Source: Candidatus Zhuqueibacterota bacterium (lineage in GTDB: Bacteria; Zhuqueibacterota; Zhuqueibacteria; Oceanimicrobiales; Oceanimicrobiaceae). From it: a DNA stretch of 64,000 bases. The stretch is from NCBI GenBank assembly GCA_029262005.1, contig JAJDAG010000003.1:1-64000 (forward strand). Direction: 5' to 3'. This document shows, one piece after another, positions 19,457 to 27,994 of this stretch. The position numbers were made by a program, and so were the translations under genes. Within the stretch, counting starts at the first letter, position 1. Each line of letters starts with the position of its first letter. The notes beneath the pieces were generated by a model. The model saw only the letters and a list, made by a program, of their open reading frames with translations, was not told the origin of the DNA and searched no databases.

Positions 19457-20410
19457 TTAACTCTCCCTTGAAAAATACTCCATGAGCTGCCCTGTTTTCT
19501 TCTCTCCGGTCTTTACGACCAGGCTTGCGATGAGGCCATAAAATACAAACAGAAAACCGGATGTAAGCAACAAAAATGCAAGAGCAACCAGCACATTGAT
19601 GCCGGCGAAATCATAGGCGCCTGTCAAGACCAGATAAAAACAAGCCAACATCGCCGCCACACCACTTATATTGAACAAAAAACTGAACATGCCAAAAAAA
19701 TGAATTGGCCGGTTCAAGTACTTGATGAAAAAATTAAGCGTGGTCAAATCCATAATAACCCGAAAAGTGCGGGTCAAATTATATTTGGATTCGCCAAACT
19801 GCCGCGGGTGGTGATCGACGACCATTTCCGCAATGCTCGCACCTTCGATGCGGGCAAGTGCCGGAATGAAACGGTGCATCTCACCATAAAGTCGAATTTT
19901 GTGAATAATCTCTGAACGATAAACTTTCAATGAGCAGCCGGTATCGTGCAACTTTACGCCGGTGAAAAAACGAATTATCTTGTTTGCAAGTTTAGACGGC
20001 ACTTTTCGGATTAGCATTTTATCCATGCGGTTCTTTCGCCATCCGGCAACAATATCATGTCCTTCTTCCAGCTTACTAACCAGGGCCGGTATGTCTTTTG
20101 GATCATTCTGCAAATCACCATCCATTGAAATAACCACACGCCCCCTTGTCCGCTCAAAGCCGGCTGCCATTGCTGCAGATTGGCCAAAATTACGCCTGAA
20201 TTTCACAACTTTCAAATTGCTATCTTTTTCGTGCAGAGATTTTAGAATTGAAAAAGTCTGATCCGTGCTGCCGTCATCAACCATGATAATCTCATACGGC
20301 TTGCGCATTTTCCTGAGCACTTCCGTTATTCGGTCGTATAAGAGCTCAACATTTTCCTCTTCATTCATCACCGGAACAACGACTGAGTAGTGTAAAATAT
20401 TGTCTTTCAT
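19457..20410 (-). CDS. Polyprenyl-phosphate glycosyltransferase, GtrB/ArnC type (GT2)
   Basis: A 317-residue enzyme with every hallmark of the undecaprenyl-phosphate sugar synthases: VVVPVMNEEENV at the N-terminus, VDDGSTDQT (45-52), metal-binding D97-G-D99 in SMDGDLQND, the acceptor-region NFGQSAAMAAGF, and two C-terminal membrane helices (about 230-300) that anchor the oligomer. It moves glucose or a related sugar from UDP- or GDP-sugar to undecaprenyl phosphate. The start is ATG with a nearby AAAGAAG. It is the upstream-most of three tandem GT2 genes and the likeliest active donor maker for the two GT39-like enzymes. Confidence 0.9.
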   Translation of the reverse strand: MKDNILHYSVVVPVMNEEENVELLYDRITEVLRKMRKPYEIIMVDDGSTDQTFSILKSLHEKDSNLKVVKFRRNFGQSAAMAAGFERTRGRVVISMDGDLQNDPKDIPALVSKLEEGHDIVAGWRKNRMDKMLIRKVPSKLANKIIRFFTGVKLHDTGCSLKVYRSEIIHKIRLYGEMHRFIPALARIEGASIAEMVVDHHPRQFGESKYNLTRTFRVIMDLTTLNFFIKYLNRPIHFFGMFSFLFNISGVAAMLACFYLVLTGAYDFAGINVLVALAFLLLTSGFLFVFYGLIASLVVKTGEKKTGQLMEYFSRES

Positions 20411-20453
20411 GCTTCTTTAGTCTGAATTATGCATTGAAAAATTAAACGCCTAG

Positions 20454-20518
20454 TTCCTGCGTCCGCCGGGTTTATTAACAATCCACCCTTTTACCTGTCT
20501 TTCCGGCATTCGCAGGAA
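20454..20518. repeat. Long imperfect palindrome in an intergenic gap
   Basis: Arms at 20454-20469 and 20503-20518 are inverted copies matching at 13 of 16 bases (outer TTCCTGCG/CGCAGGAA and inner GCCGG/CCGGC), around a 33-base loop. It sits in the 222-base gap between the GT2 gene and the membrane hydrolase gene. The sequence GTCATTCCTGCGAATGCC resembles palindromic intergenic elements found dispersed in many bacterial genomes. No second copy occurs in this window, and no U-run follows, so it is not an ordinary terminator. Confidence 0.6.
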
Positions 20519-20632
20519 TGACACGTTGAATAGTAACTGAGCAGAAAATTTAACATGCTATGTATTATTAAGTTAAGTTCTGTTTTGCAAATTTTTACAA
20601 ATTATCAAGCTTAGCGTTTTCTGCCCAAAGCA

Positions 20633-21226
20633 CTAATTCGAATTTGTCACCTCACCGGCCTGTCGCATCATTGCCCCCCAAAGCACCTTTCTGCGCTTAA
20701 CAAGCCTGATAATCGCCACAAATGGTAGCAACACGGTAAATTCCCACACCAAAGTCCACAAGTTATGCGCCACAAAAAGTGATTGGAGGAAGTCACCGCT
20801 GCTGTTAGATTTCTTGACCGCCATAAAGAGCGAAAAGGGCGACAAAAAGTGTTGGTCTGAAAAAGGCCACAACATCGGCACCCCGGTCGGGTCGGTATTA
20901 TCGACACCAAAAAAATCCAAAAGCACATGTGAATAATAAACTGTAAAGAACATTAGGAAGCATTGTTTAAAGCTCCCCATTTGCCGCAATTGAAAAAAGC
21001 CGGCCAACATTGCACCCACCACAACTGCGGCGCCTAGACTATGGCTCAGGTGCCGATGAAACATGTGAGGATCGCCAAAAAGAAGCCCCGGCAAAAAGTC
21101 AAAATCCGGAAGATTCGCTACAAAAACCACCAGCAGAATCATCTTCCAGGAAGTTAATTTTGACTCCTTTGCAAAACTATCGTAGGCTGCGTAACCTATT
21201 AAGGAATGGCCGACAGGCAGAGGCAT
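20633..21226 (-). CDS. Membrane-bound metal-dependent hydrolase, YdjM/DUF457 type
   Basis: A 197-residue membrane protein with about four hydrophobic segments. Conserved polar residues are those of the YdjM (DUF457) putative metal hydrolase family: His7 in PVGHSLIGY, D41-x-D43 after the first helix, HRHLSHS at 57-63, and SHVLLDFF followed by a WPFS motif. The family is annotated as a predicted zinc-dependent inner-membrane hydrolase; its substrate is not established. The ATG at 21226 has AAGG immediately upstream. It sits alone between longer gaps within the polysaccharide locus, so a phospholipid or glycolipid substrate would be reasonable, but this is inference. Confidence 0.8.
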   Translation of the reverse strand: MPLPVGHSLIGYAAYDSFAKESKLTSWKMILLVVFVANLPDFDFLPGLLFGDPHMFHRHLSHSLGAAVVVGAMLAGFFQLRQMGSFKQCFLMFFTVYYSHVLLDFFGVDNTDPTGVPMLWPFSDQHFLSPFSLFMAVKKSNSSGDFLQSLFVAHNLWTLVWEFTVLLPFVAIIRLVKRRKVLWGAMMRQAGEVTNSN

Positions 21227-21375
21227 ACCTTAATTATTCTCCATTAGTTCAAATGCCCGTTTCCTGGCATGTACAATTATTATCAGACTGACGCTAGTGA
21301 GCGCTGCTATTTGTTTGACACGAAACAACATCCAATCAGCCAGCCTTATTTTGCCGACTTTAAATAAATAATCCC

Positions 21376-23235
21376 TTAGTAATCAAGATTTTTTTGCAGC
21401 CAAAGTTCGAGTACCAGCAACGCGTACAACCGATGAGAATAGTCTTTCTTTTTAGAAAGGTGTAAATCGAGCATTCGTCTGACAGCGTCCGGGTTGAAAA
21501 ACCCACGGCTTTTTAAAGCTGATTCGGAGAGCACGTCATTAATCAAGTCCTTGAAAATCGATGTGTTCCGCATCCAATTTTTCATCGGCACATTGTGACC
21601 CATTTTGTCTTTGCGAAATACGATCTCATCCGGCAGGACGCCTTCCATGGCTTTCTTTTGAATGTATTTAACCTGAGAGCCTTTAATCTTTAAATGAGCT
21701 GGTATGGTTGCCGAAAACTCAATGAGACGATAGTCATGCAACGGAAATCGTGCTTCAATACCCCATGCCCTGGTCAGACGCAATCGATCAACGTGAAAAT
21801 GCACCAATGTTTGATAGTCGCCATAAAGGCTTTTACTCAACAAGTCCGGCCCATCGGCATCATCGTACAAACCGGTAATATCATTGTATGAATTCTTCTC
21901 ACCGAGTTCCGCCGTAAAGTCGCGATTGCAAATTTCAGCAAGTTCATCGTCATTGTAGTAGATACGCCAGCGATTACTCAACAAAGTTTCCGGGAAATTG
22001 TAACTATAGGAAAAACGGCGTGCTTTTACCCGCAGACTCTTCTTTTCTTCAGAGTCGGGCAACATACCGGCAACGGCAGTGATGCTGTTTCTAATAAGGC
22101 CGGGAATCATGTCAAACTTTGCTGCCATTTTATCGGCAATATAGACAGGGTGGCCGGCGTACAACTCGTCACCGCCATCACCCGTCAAAATATAATTAAC
22201 TTTCCCTTTGGCAGCGCGGCCAAGAATGTACGAACCAAGTTCCACACCGATGTCGCAGAGTGGCTCCTGCATCCACTCAGTCAAAAGGGTGAGATTTTCA
22301 AGCTCTTTAGCTTCGAATTCCAGTTCATTGTGCTGCGTATTGTAATGCTTTGCCATCACACGGGCAAAGTGAGATTCATCGACATATTTGTCATCACAGC
22401 GGAAGGAAAACGTGTGGATAGGCCGATCTGTGATCCCACTCAAGAGCCCAACCACAGAGCTGGAATCCATGCCACCGCTCAAAAAAGCGCCTGGATCTGA
22501 ATCTTCACCCATGGTCCTGACACGGATGGCATCCCTGGTCAAGTCAAGCATTTCTTCAACAAAATCACTCGTGGGCCGACCATTTTGATCCTTGTATGAC
22601 AATTGCCAATAGCGCTTACTTTGCAGCTTTCCATTTTCAAGTTGCAGGCAATGCCCGGTTTGGATTTTCTTTACTTTCCGGATGAAGGTATCCAAGCCCG
22701 GGTTATAATTGAACAGCAAATAATTTCGGATAGCGCGGTGATTATATGTCTTTTCAACACGCTCATGCTTAGCCAGGGATTTAAGCGATGAACTAAAAAT
22801 CAGCATCTTCTCATCCCAGTAGTAAAACAGCGGCTCAAAGCCAACATGATCTACTGTAAGCACAAATTTCTGTGTCCGTTGATCCCAAATACCCGCAGAG
22901 AACTGACCGTTGAGACTCTCAAAACCGTTGATACCACTGCGCTCATAAGCGGACAAAACAATGCCGGCAACATTATTTTTTTCCTTCGTAACATCCTCGG
23001 TACCAACCTTGAAAATATTACCGGATGCAACCACAGCAATATCTTTGTTTGAACTAAAAGCCAGGCCAACACCATCATCAATTGTCGGCACACCTGTTTC
23101 AACCGTTCCGAGGGCAACATTTTGCCTAATGAAACTGCTGGTTGATTTTTCAGACAATGCCTTTGGCACAAGTTGAAAAAGTGATTCTTTGCTGACCGGC
23201 GCTTCTTTATCTTTATTTATAATTCCGTAAATCAT
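21376..23235 (-). CDS. Asparagine-synthase-like protein with an inactive glutaminase domain
   Basis: A 619-residue AsnB-type protein. The synthetase half is intact: the ATP pyrophosphatase loop SGGMDSS is at 253-259 and TGDGGDELYAGH follows. The N-terminal glutamine amidotransferase half (1-210) keeps its fold (GQFSAGIWD, EPLFYYW) but has lost its chemistry: it starts M-I-Y-G-I instead of M-C-G-I, so the nucleophilic Cys2 is Ile, and there is no RGPD glutamine-binding loop. It cannot hydrolyse glutamine in the usual way. It might use free ammonia, take it from the intact AsnB at 28928, or join an amine directly, as AsnB-derived beta-lactam synthetases and lasso-peptide cyclases do. In this context the acceptor could be a sugar carboxylate. 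Confidence 0.9.
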   Translation of the reverse strand: MIYGIINKDKEAPVSKESLFQLVPKALSEKSTSSFIRQNVALGTVETGVPTIDDGVGLAFSSNKDIAVVASGNIFKVGTEDVTKEKNNVAGIVLSAYERSGINGFESLNGQFSAGIWDQRTQKFVLTVDHVGFEPLFYYWDEKMLIFSSSLKSLAKHERVEKTYNHRAIRNYLLFNYNPGLDTFIRKVKKIQTGHCLQLENGKLQSKRYWQLSYKDQNGRPTSDFVEEMLDLTRDAIRVRTMGEDSDPGAFLSGGMDSSSVVGLLSGITDRPIHTFSFRCDDKYVDESHFARVMAKHYNTQHNELEFEAKELENLTLLTEWMQEPLCDIGVELGSYILGRAAKGKVNYILTGDGGDELYAGHPVYIADKMAAKFDMIPGLIRNSITAVAGMLPDSEEKKSLRVKARRFSYSYNFPETLLSNRWRIYYNDDELAEICNRDFTAELGEKNSYNDITGLYDDADGPDLLSKSLYGDYQTLVHFHVDRLRLTRAWGIEARFPLHDYRLIEFSATIPAHLKIKGSQVKYIQKKAMEGVLPDEIVFRKDKMGHNVPMKNWMRNTSIFKDLINDVLSESALKSRGFFNPDAVRRMLDLHLSKKKDYSHRLYALLVLELWLQKNLDY

Positions 23236-23294
23236 TTAACTCTCCGACTTTCCCAAAGTGACCCGCTCTCAATAGAATTGAAAAAAATTCTCTT

Positions 23295-23317
23295 GCAAAG
23301 GCGCAAAGCCCGCAGAG
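23295..23317. repeat. GCAAAG-type short tandem motif in intergenic DNA
   Basis: The 23 bases read as near-repeats of GCAAAG/GCGCAAAG/GCAGAG and are flanked by TTCTCT and AGAGAA, forming a small inverted frame. It lies in the 133-base gap upstream of the AsnB-like gene. Similar GCAAAGGCGCAAAG strings occur as intergenic repeats in many unrelated bacterial genomes. There is one copy in this window, so its repeat status is inferred from resemblance. Confidence 0.4.
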
Positions 23318-23368
23318 AAAAAAATAATTGTGATTGACCTAGTCTTAGTCATTTCTGCCGAATGTAAA

Positions 23369-24163
23369 CTAAGTTTCTAAATTTTCCCCTTTCAGGATTT
23401 CATTATGTTCTTTGCCTTTGCGCCTATCCCACATGAACTTTGCAGGCACACCCGCGGCAATGGCAAACTCGGTTATATCTTTGTTCACGACCGCATGCGC
23501 ACCAATAATGCTATCGCGGCCAATTGTGGTGCCATCCAACACTGAGACGCCTGCACCCAGCCAGACGTTTTCTTCAATCGTAATGCCTTTCGAAGATCTC
23601 CCCTGCATTAAAACAGGAATGTCTGTACGATCGCTGTCGTGATCACCGCCAACCAGATAACAAAAGGCCGCCATTAAGTGATTCTTTTTAATGACGATTT
23701 TACTGAGTGATGAAATAACACAGTTAAACCCAATATTCACATTTTCCTCTAACACAATATCGCCATTGTGACAAGTCAAAATGGTACTGCGGCCAATAAA
23801 AACACCGTCATGAATATCAATGCCTTTGTTGTTTTCGCCTTTGGCATCTAAAACACAATTGTCATCAATAACAACATTGTTGCCAACCCGTATTTTCCCA
23901 GGATGACGAATTCCAACGTTTGCACCGATGGCAACACCACGACCCATAGAGCCAAAAATCGCCCGGTAAAATTTCTGACGCAGAAACAAACCCAGCGCGC
24001 CGGGCATCCAGCTAAACAGCGTGATGATAAGCTCAAACTTGATCATATTAAGCAGGCCCGGCTTGCCGACAACAATCTCTTGATACTTTTGCAAAGTAGA
24101 CTTTTTCTCGTCAAAAAGGTCCTTTTGCGTATCCATTATTTGGTGATTATTATTTTCGCTCAT
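23369..24163 (-). CDS. Left-handed beta-helix (hexapeptide) acyltransferase
   Basis: A 264-residue protein whose residues about 80-250 are hexapeptide repeats (IGANVGI, IRVGNNV, VFIGRSTI, VNIGFNCV, VWLGAGVSVLDG, TIGRDSIIGAHAVV) ending in AAGVPAKFMWDRR. This is the serine-acetyltransferase / WbbJ / NodL superfamily, which O- or N-acetylates sugars using acetyl-CoA. A His in GGDHDSDRT is a plausible catalytic base. Residues 30-75 form an amphipathic/hydrophobic lead found in WbbJ-like proteins. AGGAG lies 9 bases before the ATG at 24163. It probably decorates the polysaccharide or a glycolipid. Confidence 0.88.
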   Translation of the reverse strand: MSENNNHQIMDTQKDLFDEKKSTLQKYQEIVVGKPGLLNMIKFELIITLFSWMPGALGLFLRQKFYRAIFGSMGRGVAIGANVGIRHPGKIRVGNNVVIDDNCVLDAKGENNKGIDIHDGVFIGRSTILTCHNGDIVLEENVNIGFNCVISSLSKIVIKKNHLMAAFCYLVGGDHDSDRTDIPVLMQGRSSKGITIEENVWLGAGVSVLDGTTIGRDSIIGAHAVVNKDITEFAIAAGVPAKFMWDRRKGKEHNEILKGENLET

Positions 24164-24260
24164 CAAATGGTCTCCTTTTATCAGTTATCGGCTACAAATC
24201 CTGCATAATATTTAATTTTTATGTAACTAATCTGCATGTCATGCTCCGACTAAGGCCTCA

Positions 24261-25277
24261 TCAGGAATCTTTCCGAAATGCATACATTACACCTCCCAGA
24301 ATACCCAATAACAAAATCATCCCATAAGCAATCCACGAAAAAGCCAGGCTCTGTGCAACCGTGGCTTTGCCCAACATTTCAGTCAAAAACGAAACATAAA
24401 TACCTTCCCGCACGCCAATGCCGTTTATGGATACCGGCAAAGTCTGAATGAAAATACTGAGCGGAATAAACACCAGATAATAATTAAAACCCACATCCAA
24501 ACCCAGCGCTTCGGAAATCAAATAATAGTGAAAAATGACGTTTAGCTGAAACAGCAAGGAAATCAACATCGTCATTGTCAAAACTTTGGTACGACCTCTA
24601 AATGGGGCGAATGCGTCCTGAATCTTGCTAATCAATTTAGTCAGAATGCTGCCGCCCGGCAATCGAGTAATAAAACCCGGTAAACTCCCTGAACTTCCCC
24701 GGAAAAAAATCAACCAGACCCCAAATGTCATGGCGGAAAAGATGCAAACCACCCAGATCCACAGGTTTTCGGTCCGGGTAACAATGCCTGCAGCCATGCT
24801 GAAAGCGAGCAAGGCGAACATCATTAATGCAAACAGACCGAGAAACCGCTCTACGAGAACAATGGCCAGCGATTGTGTTTTTGGTACGCCCTGTTTTGTC
24901 GTATCAAAAGCACGGTAGCCATCTCCGCCAATTGTTGAAGGCAGCAAATTATTAAAAAACATGGCAATTGCATATGAGCGCATGAGATAGCTAACCGGCA
25001 CCTCAAACCCCTGATCTTTCAGCAAAAGATGCCAGCGATAAGAGCTGGAAAAATAACCAATGCCGTGAAGCAAAAACGACAATATTACCAAAGACATATT
25101 TGCAGAAGTGACGGCTGTCCAAATAGCGGCAACATCAGCCTTGCTGACCAAATAATAGATCAGCGCAGCGCTGACTGCCATTTTTACACCCAGCATCAAC
25201 CGCTGCTTACCCGCTTGCCTAGGCGCTTCTTCTTTGCTCCTCTGTACAGATTCGATGTTACCGACTGCGGTATTCAA
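24261..25277 (-). CDS. Lysylphosphatidylglycerol synthase TM-region-like (PF03706) membrane protein
   Basis: A 338-residue protein with about eight membrane helices and the hallmark FFNNLLPSTIGGDGYRAF near residue 110, which identifies the flippase-like PF03706 family (MprF membrane part, AglD). It has no catalytic aminoacyl-transfer domain, so it is not a full MprF. Members are associated with moving lipid-linked sugars or aminoacyl-lipids across the membrane. The start is a TTG at 25277, one base after the stop of the SDR gene at 25279, so the two are coupled. It may flip the polyprenyl-phosphate sugars made at 17249-20410; this is inference. Confidence 0.87.
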   Translation of the reverse strand: MNTAVGNIESVQRSKEEAPRQAGKQRLMLGVKMAVSAALIYYLVSKADVAAIWTAVTSANMSLVILSFLLHGIGYFSSSYRWHLLLKDQGFEVPVSYLMRSYAIAMFFNNLLPSTIGGDGYRAFDTTKQGVPKTQSLAIVLVERFLGLFALMMFALLAFSMAAGIVTRTENLWIWVVCIFSAMTFGVWLIFFRGSSGSLPGFITRLPGGSILTKLISKIQDAFAPFRGRTKVLTMTMLISLLFQLNVIFHYYLISEALGLDVGFNYYLVFIPLSIFIQTLPVSINGIGVREGIYVSFLTEMLGKATVAQSLAFSWIAYGMILLLGILGGVMYAFRKDS

Positions 25278-25278
25278 A

Positions 25279-26265
25279 TTATATTAAACCTTGCGATTTA
25301 TACCATTTGGCCGTGCGCGACAAGCCATCCTCCAATGTTACTTTTGGCTTGTACTTCAAATCTTCTTTGGCACGACTAATATCAAATGCCCTATCCTTGG
25401 TGAAAAAATCCAACCTACGGCGATAAAGTGGTGGCTCAATGCCAAATGGCCGGCAAAGGCTTTCACAAATTATGGCAGCAAAATAAACCGGAAGTAAAGG
25501 CAAGCTGCTTTTGGCAACCGGTTTTTCAAGAATTTTGGCAATATATTCTACCAATTCTTTGAGTTTTAAGTACTCCTCACCACCAATTGTGTAGGTATTG
25601 CCAACCGCTTCTTTCTTCTCTCCGGCCAAAATGATGCCTTCGACCAAATCTTCAACAAAGGTCAAATGGTAAAGCACGTCGCCCTTGCCGATCATACGGA
25701 ATTTACCATTGTTGATAAATTTGAAAAGTTTCAGGAATCGTGTGTCACCGGGCCCGTAAATGCCAACGGGACGAACGACAACGCCTTCCATTTCATATTT
25801 TTCAAAAAAGCCAATTGCCAGCTTCTCACCCTCCATTTTCGATTCCTGGTAATGATCACCAGGTTTGTAGGGAGCAGTTTCCTTGGCTGGTGGATTTTCA
25901 ATCTCACCCTGCACACCGACCGTGCTACAGTGAACAAATCTTCTAACGCCACTTTTTCGAGCACTTTCAAGCAATGCGCGCGTGCCATCAACATTCACTT
26001 TCCAGAAATAATCCCTGGACACGCCTTCCTGGCGATAAGCTGCGGCAACATGAAACACAATGTCTACATCGTTGAGAACGCCATCCTGACTTTCGAGGTT
26101 GGCCAAATCGCCATAGACAAGCTCTGCACCCATTTTTTTGAGGTGATCAACTTTGCTGGATTTTCTCGCGAGCGCTTTTACTTTGTAACCGCGTTCGGCT
26201 AATATTCTACACAGGTGACTACCGGTAAAACCGCTTCCGCCTGTAACAAATACTGTTTTTTCCAT
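25279..26265 (-). CDS. NAD(P)-dependent epimerase/3-beta-HSD-like SDR
   Basis: A 328-residue extended SDR. Nucleotide binding is in VTGGSGFTGSHL (7-18), an AAAYRQ loop follows the third strand, and the catalytic pair is Tyr-x3-Lys in HYQESK. The VRPVGIYGPGD motif is typical of the dihydroflavonol-reductase / 3-beta-hydroxysteroid-dehydrogenase branch, whose bacterial members act on nucleotide sugars or on lipid-like substrates. It follows glpD-like by 20 bases and is coupled to the PF03706 gene. The substrate cannot be read from sequence. Confidence 0.86.
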   Translation of the reverse strand: MEKTVFVTGGSGFTGSHLCRILAERGYKVKALARKSSKVDHLKKMGAELVYGDLANLESQDGVLNDVDIVFHVAAAYRQEGVSRDYFWKVNVDGTRALLESARKSGVRRFVHCSTVGVQGEIENPPAKETAPYKPGDHYQESKMEGEKLAIGFFEKYEMEGVVVRPVGIYGPGDTRFLKLFKFINNGKFRMIGKGDVLYHLTFVEDLVEGIILAGEKKEAVGNTYTIGGEEYLKLKELVEYIAKILEKPVAKSSLPLLPVYFAAIICESLCRPFGIEPPLYRRRLDFFTKDRAFDISRAKEDLKYKPKVTLEDGLSRTAKWYKSQGLI

Positions 26266-26285
26266 TTCAGATTCCAGCTATTTTT

Positions 26286-27962
26286 CTAAGTTTGCGCAAC
26301 ATAAATGGCCCGCGTTTCGGCAAGTTCCGCTGACACGCGTTGTTCATCCCAATTTAACTCTGCGGCCATTATCCGGGCACAAGTTTTCAGTGCAAGCTCA
26401 CCGGGATTACCCGAGCTGCCAAGTTCAGTGCGGCGGCGAACGACATCCGCTAATTTCATGGCCATTTCTTCTCGAACAGCGTAAATCACTTCCGCTTTAA
26501 GCACGGGGCTGGTTGAAGACACCGGCTGTTTTAGCTCCTCGCTTTCTTCAGCATAACGAACAATTGCCGGGTAACCCGAGCCATAATTTTGAATCAAATG
26601 TTCGATGCTTTTCTTAGCAAAAGAATCCGGCTGCCGCGCCACTTCAGCACCCAAGTAATTTTCCATGTGTTCAATTTTACCGCCATGAACCGGGGTTGTT
26701 CGGGTTTGACATTTCGCCTTTTTCCCTAATTTTATGCAAGCTCGATCAACGGTTTTCTCCGCCACATCCCGCGCCGTGGTATATTTAACGCTTACAACAG
26801 ACAGCAATCCATCGATACCGGCTTGCTGCGAATGGTCGATAATCTTATAACTTTTCAGCAGGTTCACATCACCGGTATCCTCGTTGACATCATCCATAGG
26901 CAAAAGCCCACCATAGAAAAAAAGAACATCTTCCCGCTGCAAATTTGCCGGCGGATAAGCGTGGTTCACTTCATCAATGAAGGCTTGAATATCCTGTTCC
27001 CGAATTCTAAACTTCTCTGGATTGCCATCGTAATGCACATGGGTTGTGCCGATCAACGAATATTCCTTCCACGGCGTTACAAAAAACAAGCGCGATCCTT
27101 TATTGACCAACGCATCATCATCTTTTGACTCTGCTTTGCTGGAAATTCCCACGGCAAATTTATCGAACAGCTTTTTCCGGACCACTAAATTCATAGCTGC
27201 TGACATCTCAACTTCTGCCTTTGGCAGATGGCCGTTTAAGCGCTGTAACACTTTGTTGAGCCAAGGTCCGGCATTATTAATCACAAGGTCGGCAGAAATA
27301 TCAAAACTCTCTCCAGTAAATTTGTCTCTGACTTTTACGCCAGTGACCCGATTGCCATCGCGGTTGAAATCTGTCATTTCAACATAATTTGCCACGATTG
27401 CACCGGCGTTGACCGCGGAGTGTAAAAAAGCCAACAGCAGTCGCTCTGAATTATGAACCTGACAATCGTACCAGATGGCGCCACCATTAAGTCCGGCCTC
27501 GTCGATTCCCGGAATAATGCGCTGGCACTCTTCCTTTGAAGCAACCCGGCCCCGTGGCATAAATTTCCCGGGATCCTTAAGCCCATTCCTATCAAAACCA
27601 ATCAAATCGTTGAGAAAGAGAGCCAGGGTCATGACTTCTTTGCCCTTAATCGCGTGGCCATAAGTAGGCATAATGCATGGTAAAGGATGCACAAGGTGAG
27701 GTGCGATACGCATCAGGGTTTTACGTTCACCAATTGACTCGCGCATGCGTTTGAAGTCGGCATGCTGGAGATAGCGCAAGCCCCCATGGATGATTTTCAA
27801 GCTGTTGGATGAAGTAGCAGAGCCGAAATCGTCTTTCTCAATCAGTGCGACGGAAAGTCCCCGAAGTGCGGCGTCCCACGCTGCTGTAACTCCGTAAATA
27901 CCGCCACCAATGATAATAACATCAAAATGATTCCCCCGTAACTGCGCCAAGTCTCTGTTCAT
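26286..27962 (-). CDS. glpD: FAD-dependent glycerol-3-phosphate dehydrogenase (GlpD-like)
   Basis: A 558-residue flavoprotein. The FAD-binding VIIIGGGIYGVTAAWDAALRG is near the N-terminus, followed by EKDDFGSATSSNS and HGGLRYLQ, the GlpD/GlpA signature. A C-terminal DAO_C-like domain covers about 400-558. GlpD oxidises sn-glycerol-3-phosphate to dihydroxyacetone phosphate and passes electrons to quinone at the inner membrane. The open frame begins earlier, but I place the start at the ATG at 27962, 32 bases after the methyltransferase stop, because the extra 21 residues overlap that gene and are not family sequence. It is slightly longer than the roughly 500-residue E. coli enzyme. The neighbours give it no glycerol uptake or kinase genes. 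Confidence 0.88.
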   Translation of the reverse strand: MNRDLAQLRGNHFDVIIIGGGIYGVTAAWDAALRGLSVALIEKDDFGSATSSNSLKIIHGGLRYLQHADFKRMRESIGERKTLMRIAPHLVHPLPCIMPTYGHAIKGKEVMTLALFLNDLIGFDRNGLKDPGKFMPRGRVASKEECQRIIPGIDEAGLNGGAIWYDCQVHNSERLLLAFLHSAVNAGAIVANYVEMTDFNRDGNRVTGVKVRDKFTGESFDISADLVINNAGPWLNKVLQRLNGHLPKAEVEMSAAMNLVVRKKLFDKFAVGISSKAESKDDDALVNKGSRLFFVTPWKEYSLIGTTHVHYDGNPEKFRIREQDIQAFIDEVNHAYPPANLQREDVLFFYGGLLPMDDVNEDTGDVNLLKSYKIIDHSQQAGIDGLLSVVSVKYTTARDVAEKTVDRACIKLGKKAKCQTRTTPVHGGKIEHMENYLGAEVARQPDSFAKKSIEHLIQNYGSGYPAIVRYAEESEELKQPVSSTSPVLKAEVIYAVREEMAMKLADVVRRRTELGSSGNPGELALKTCARIMAAELNWDEQRVSAELAETRAIYVAQT

Positions 27963-27994
27963 GAATATCCGATTATTCCCCTTCGGATTATTAA

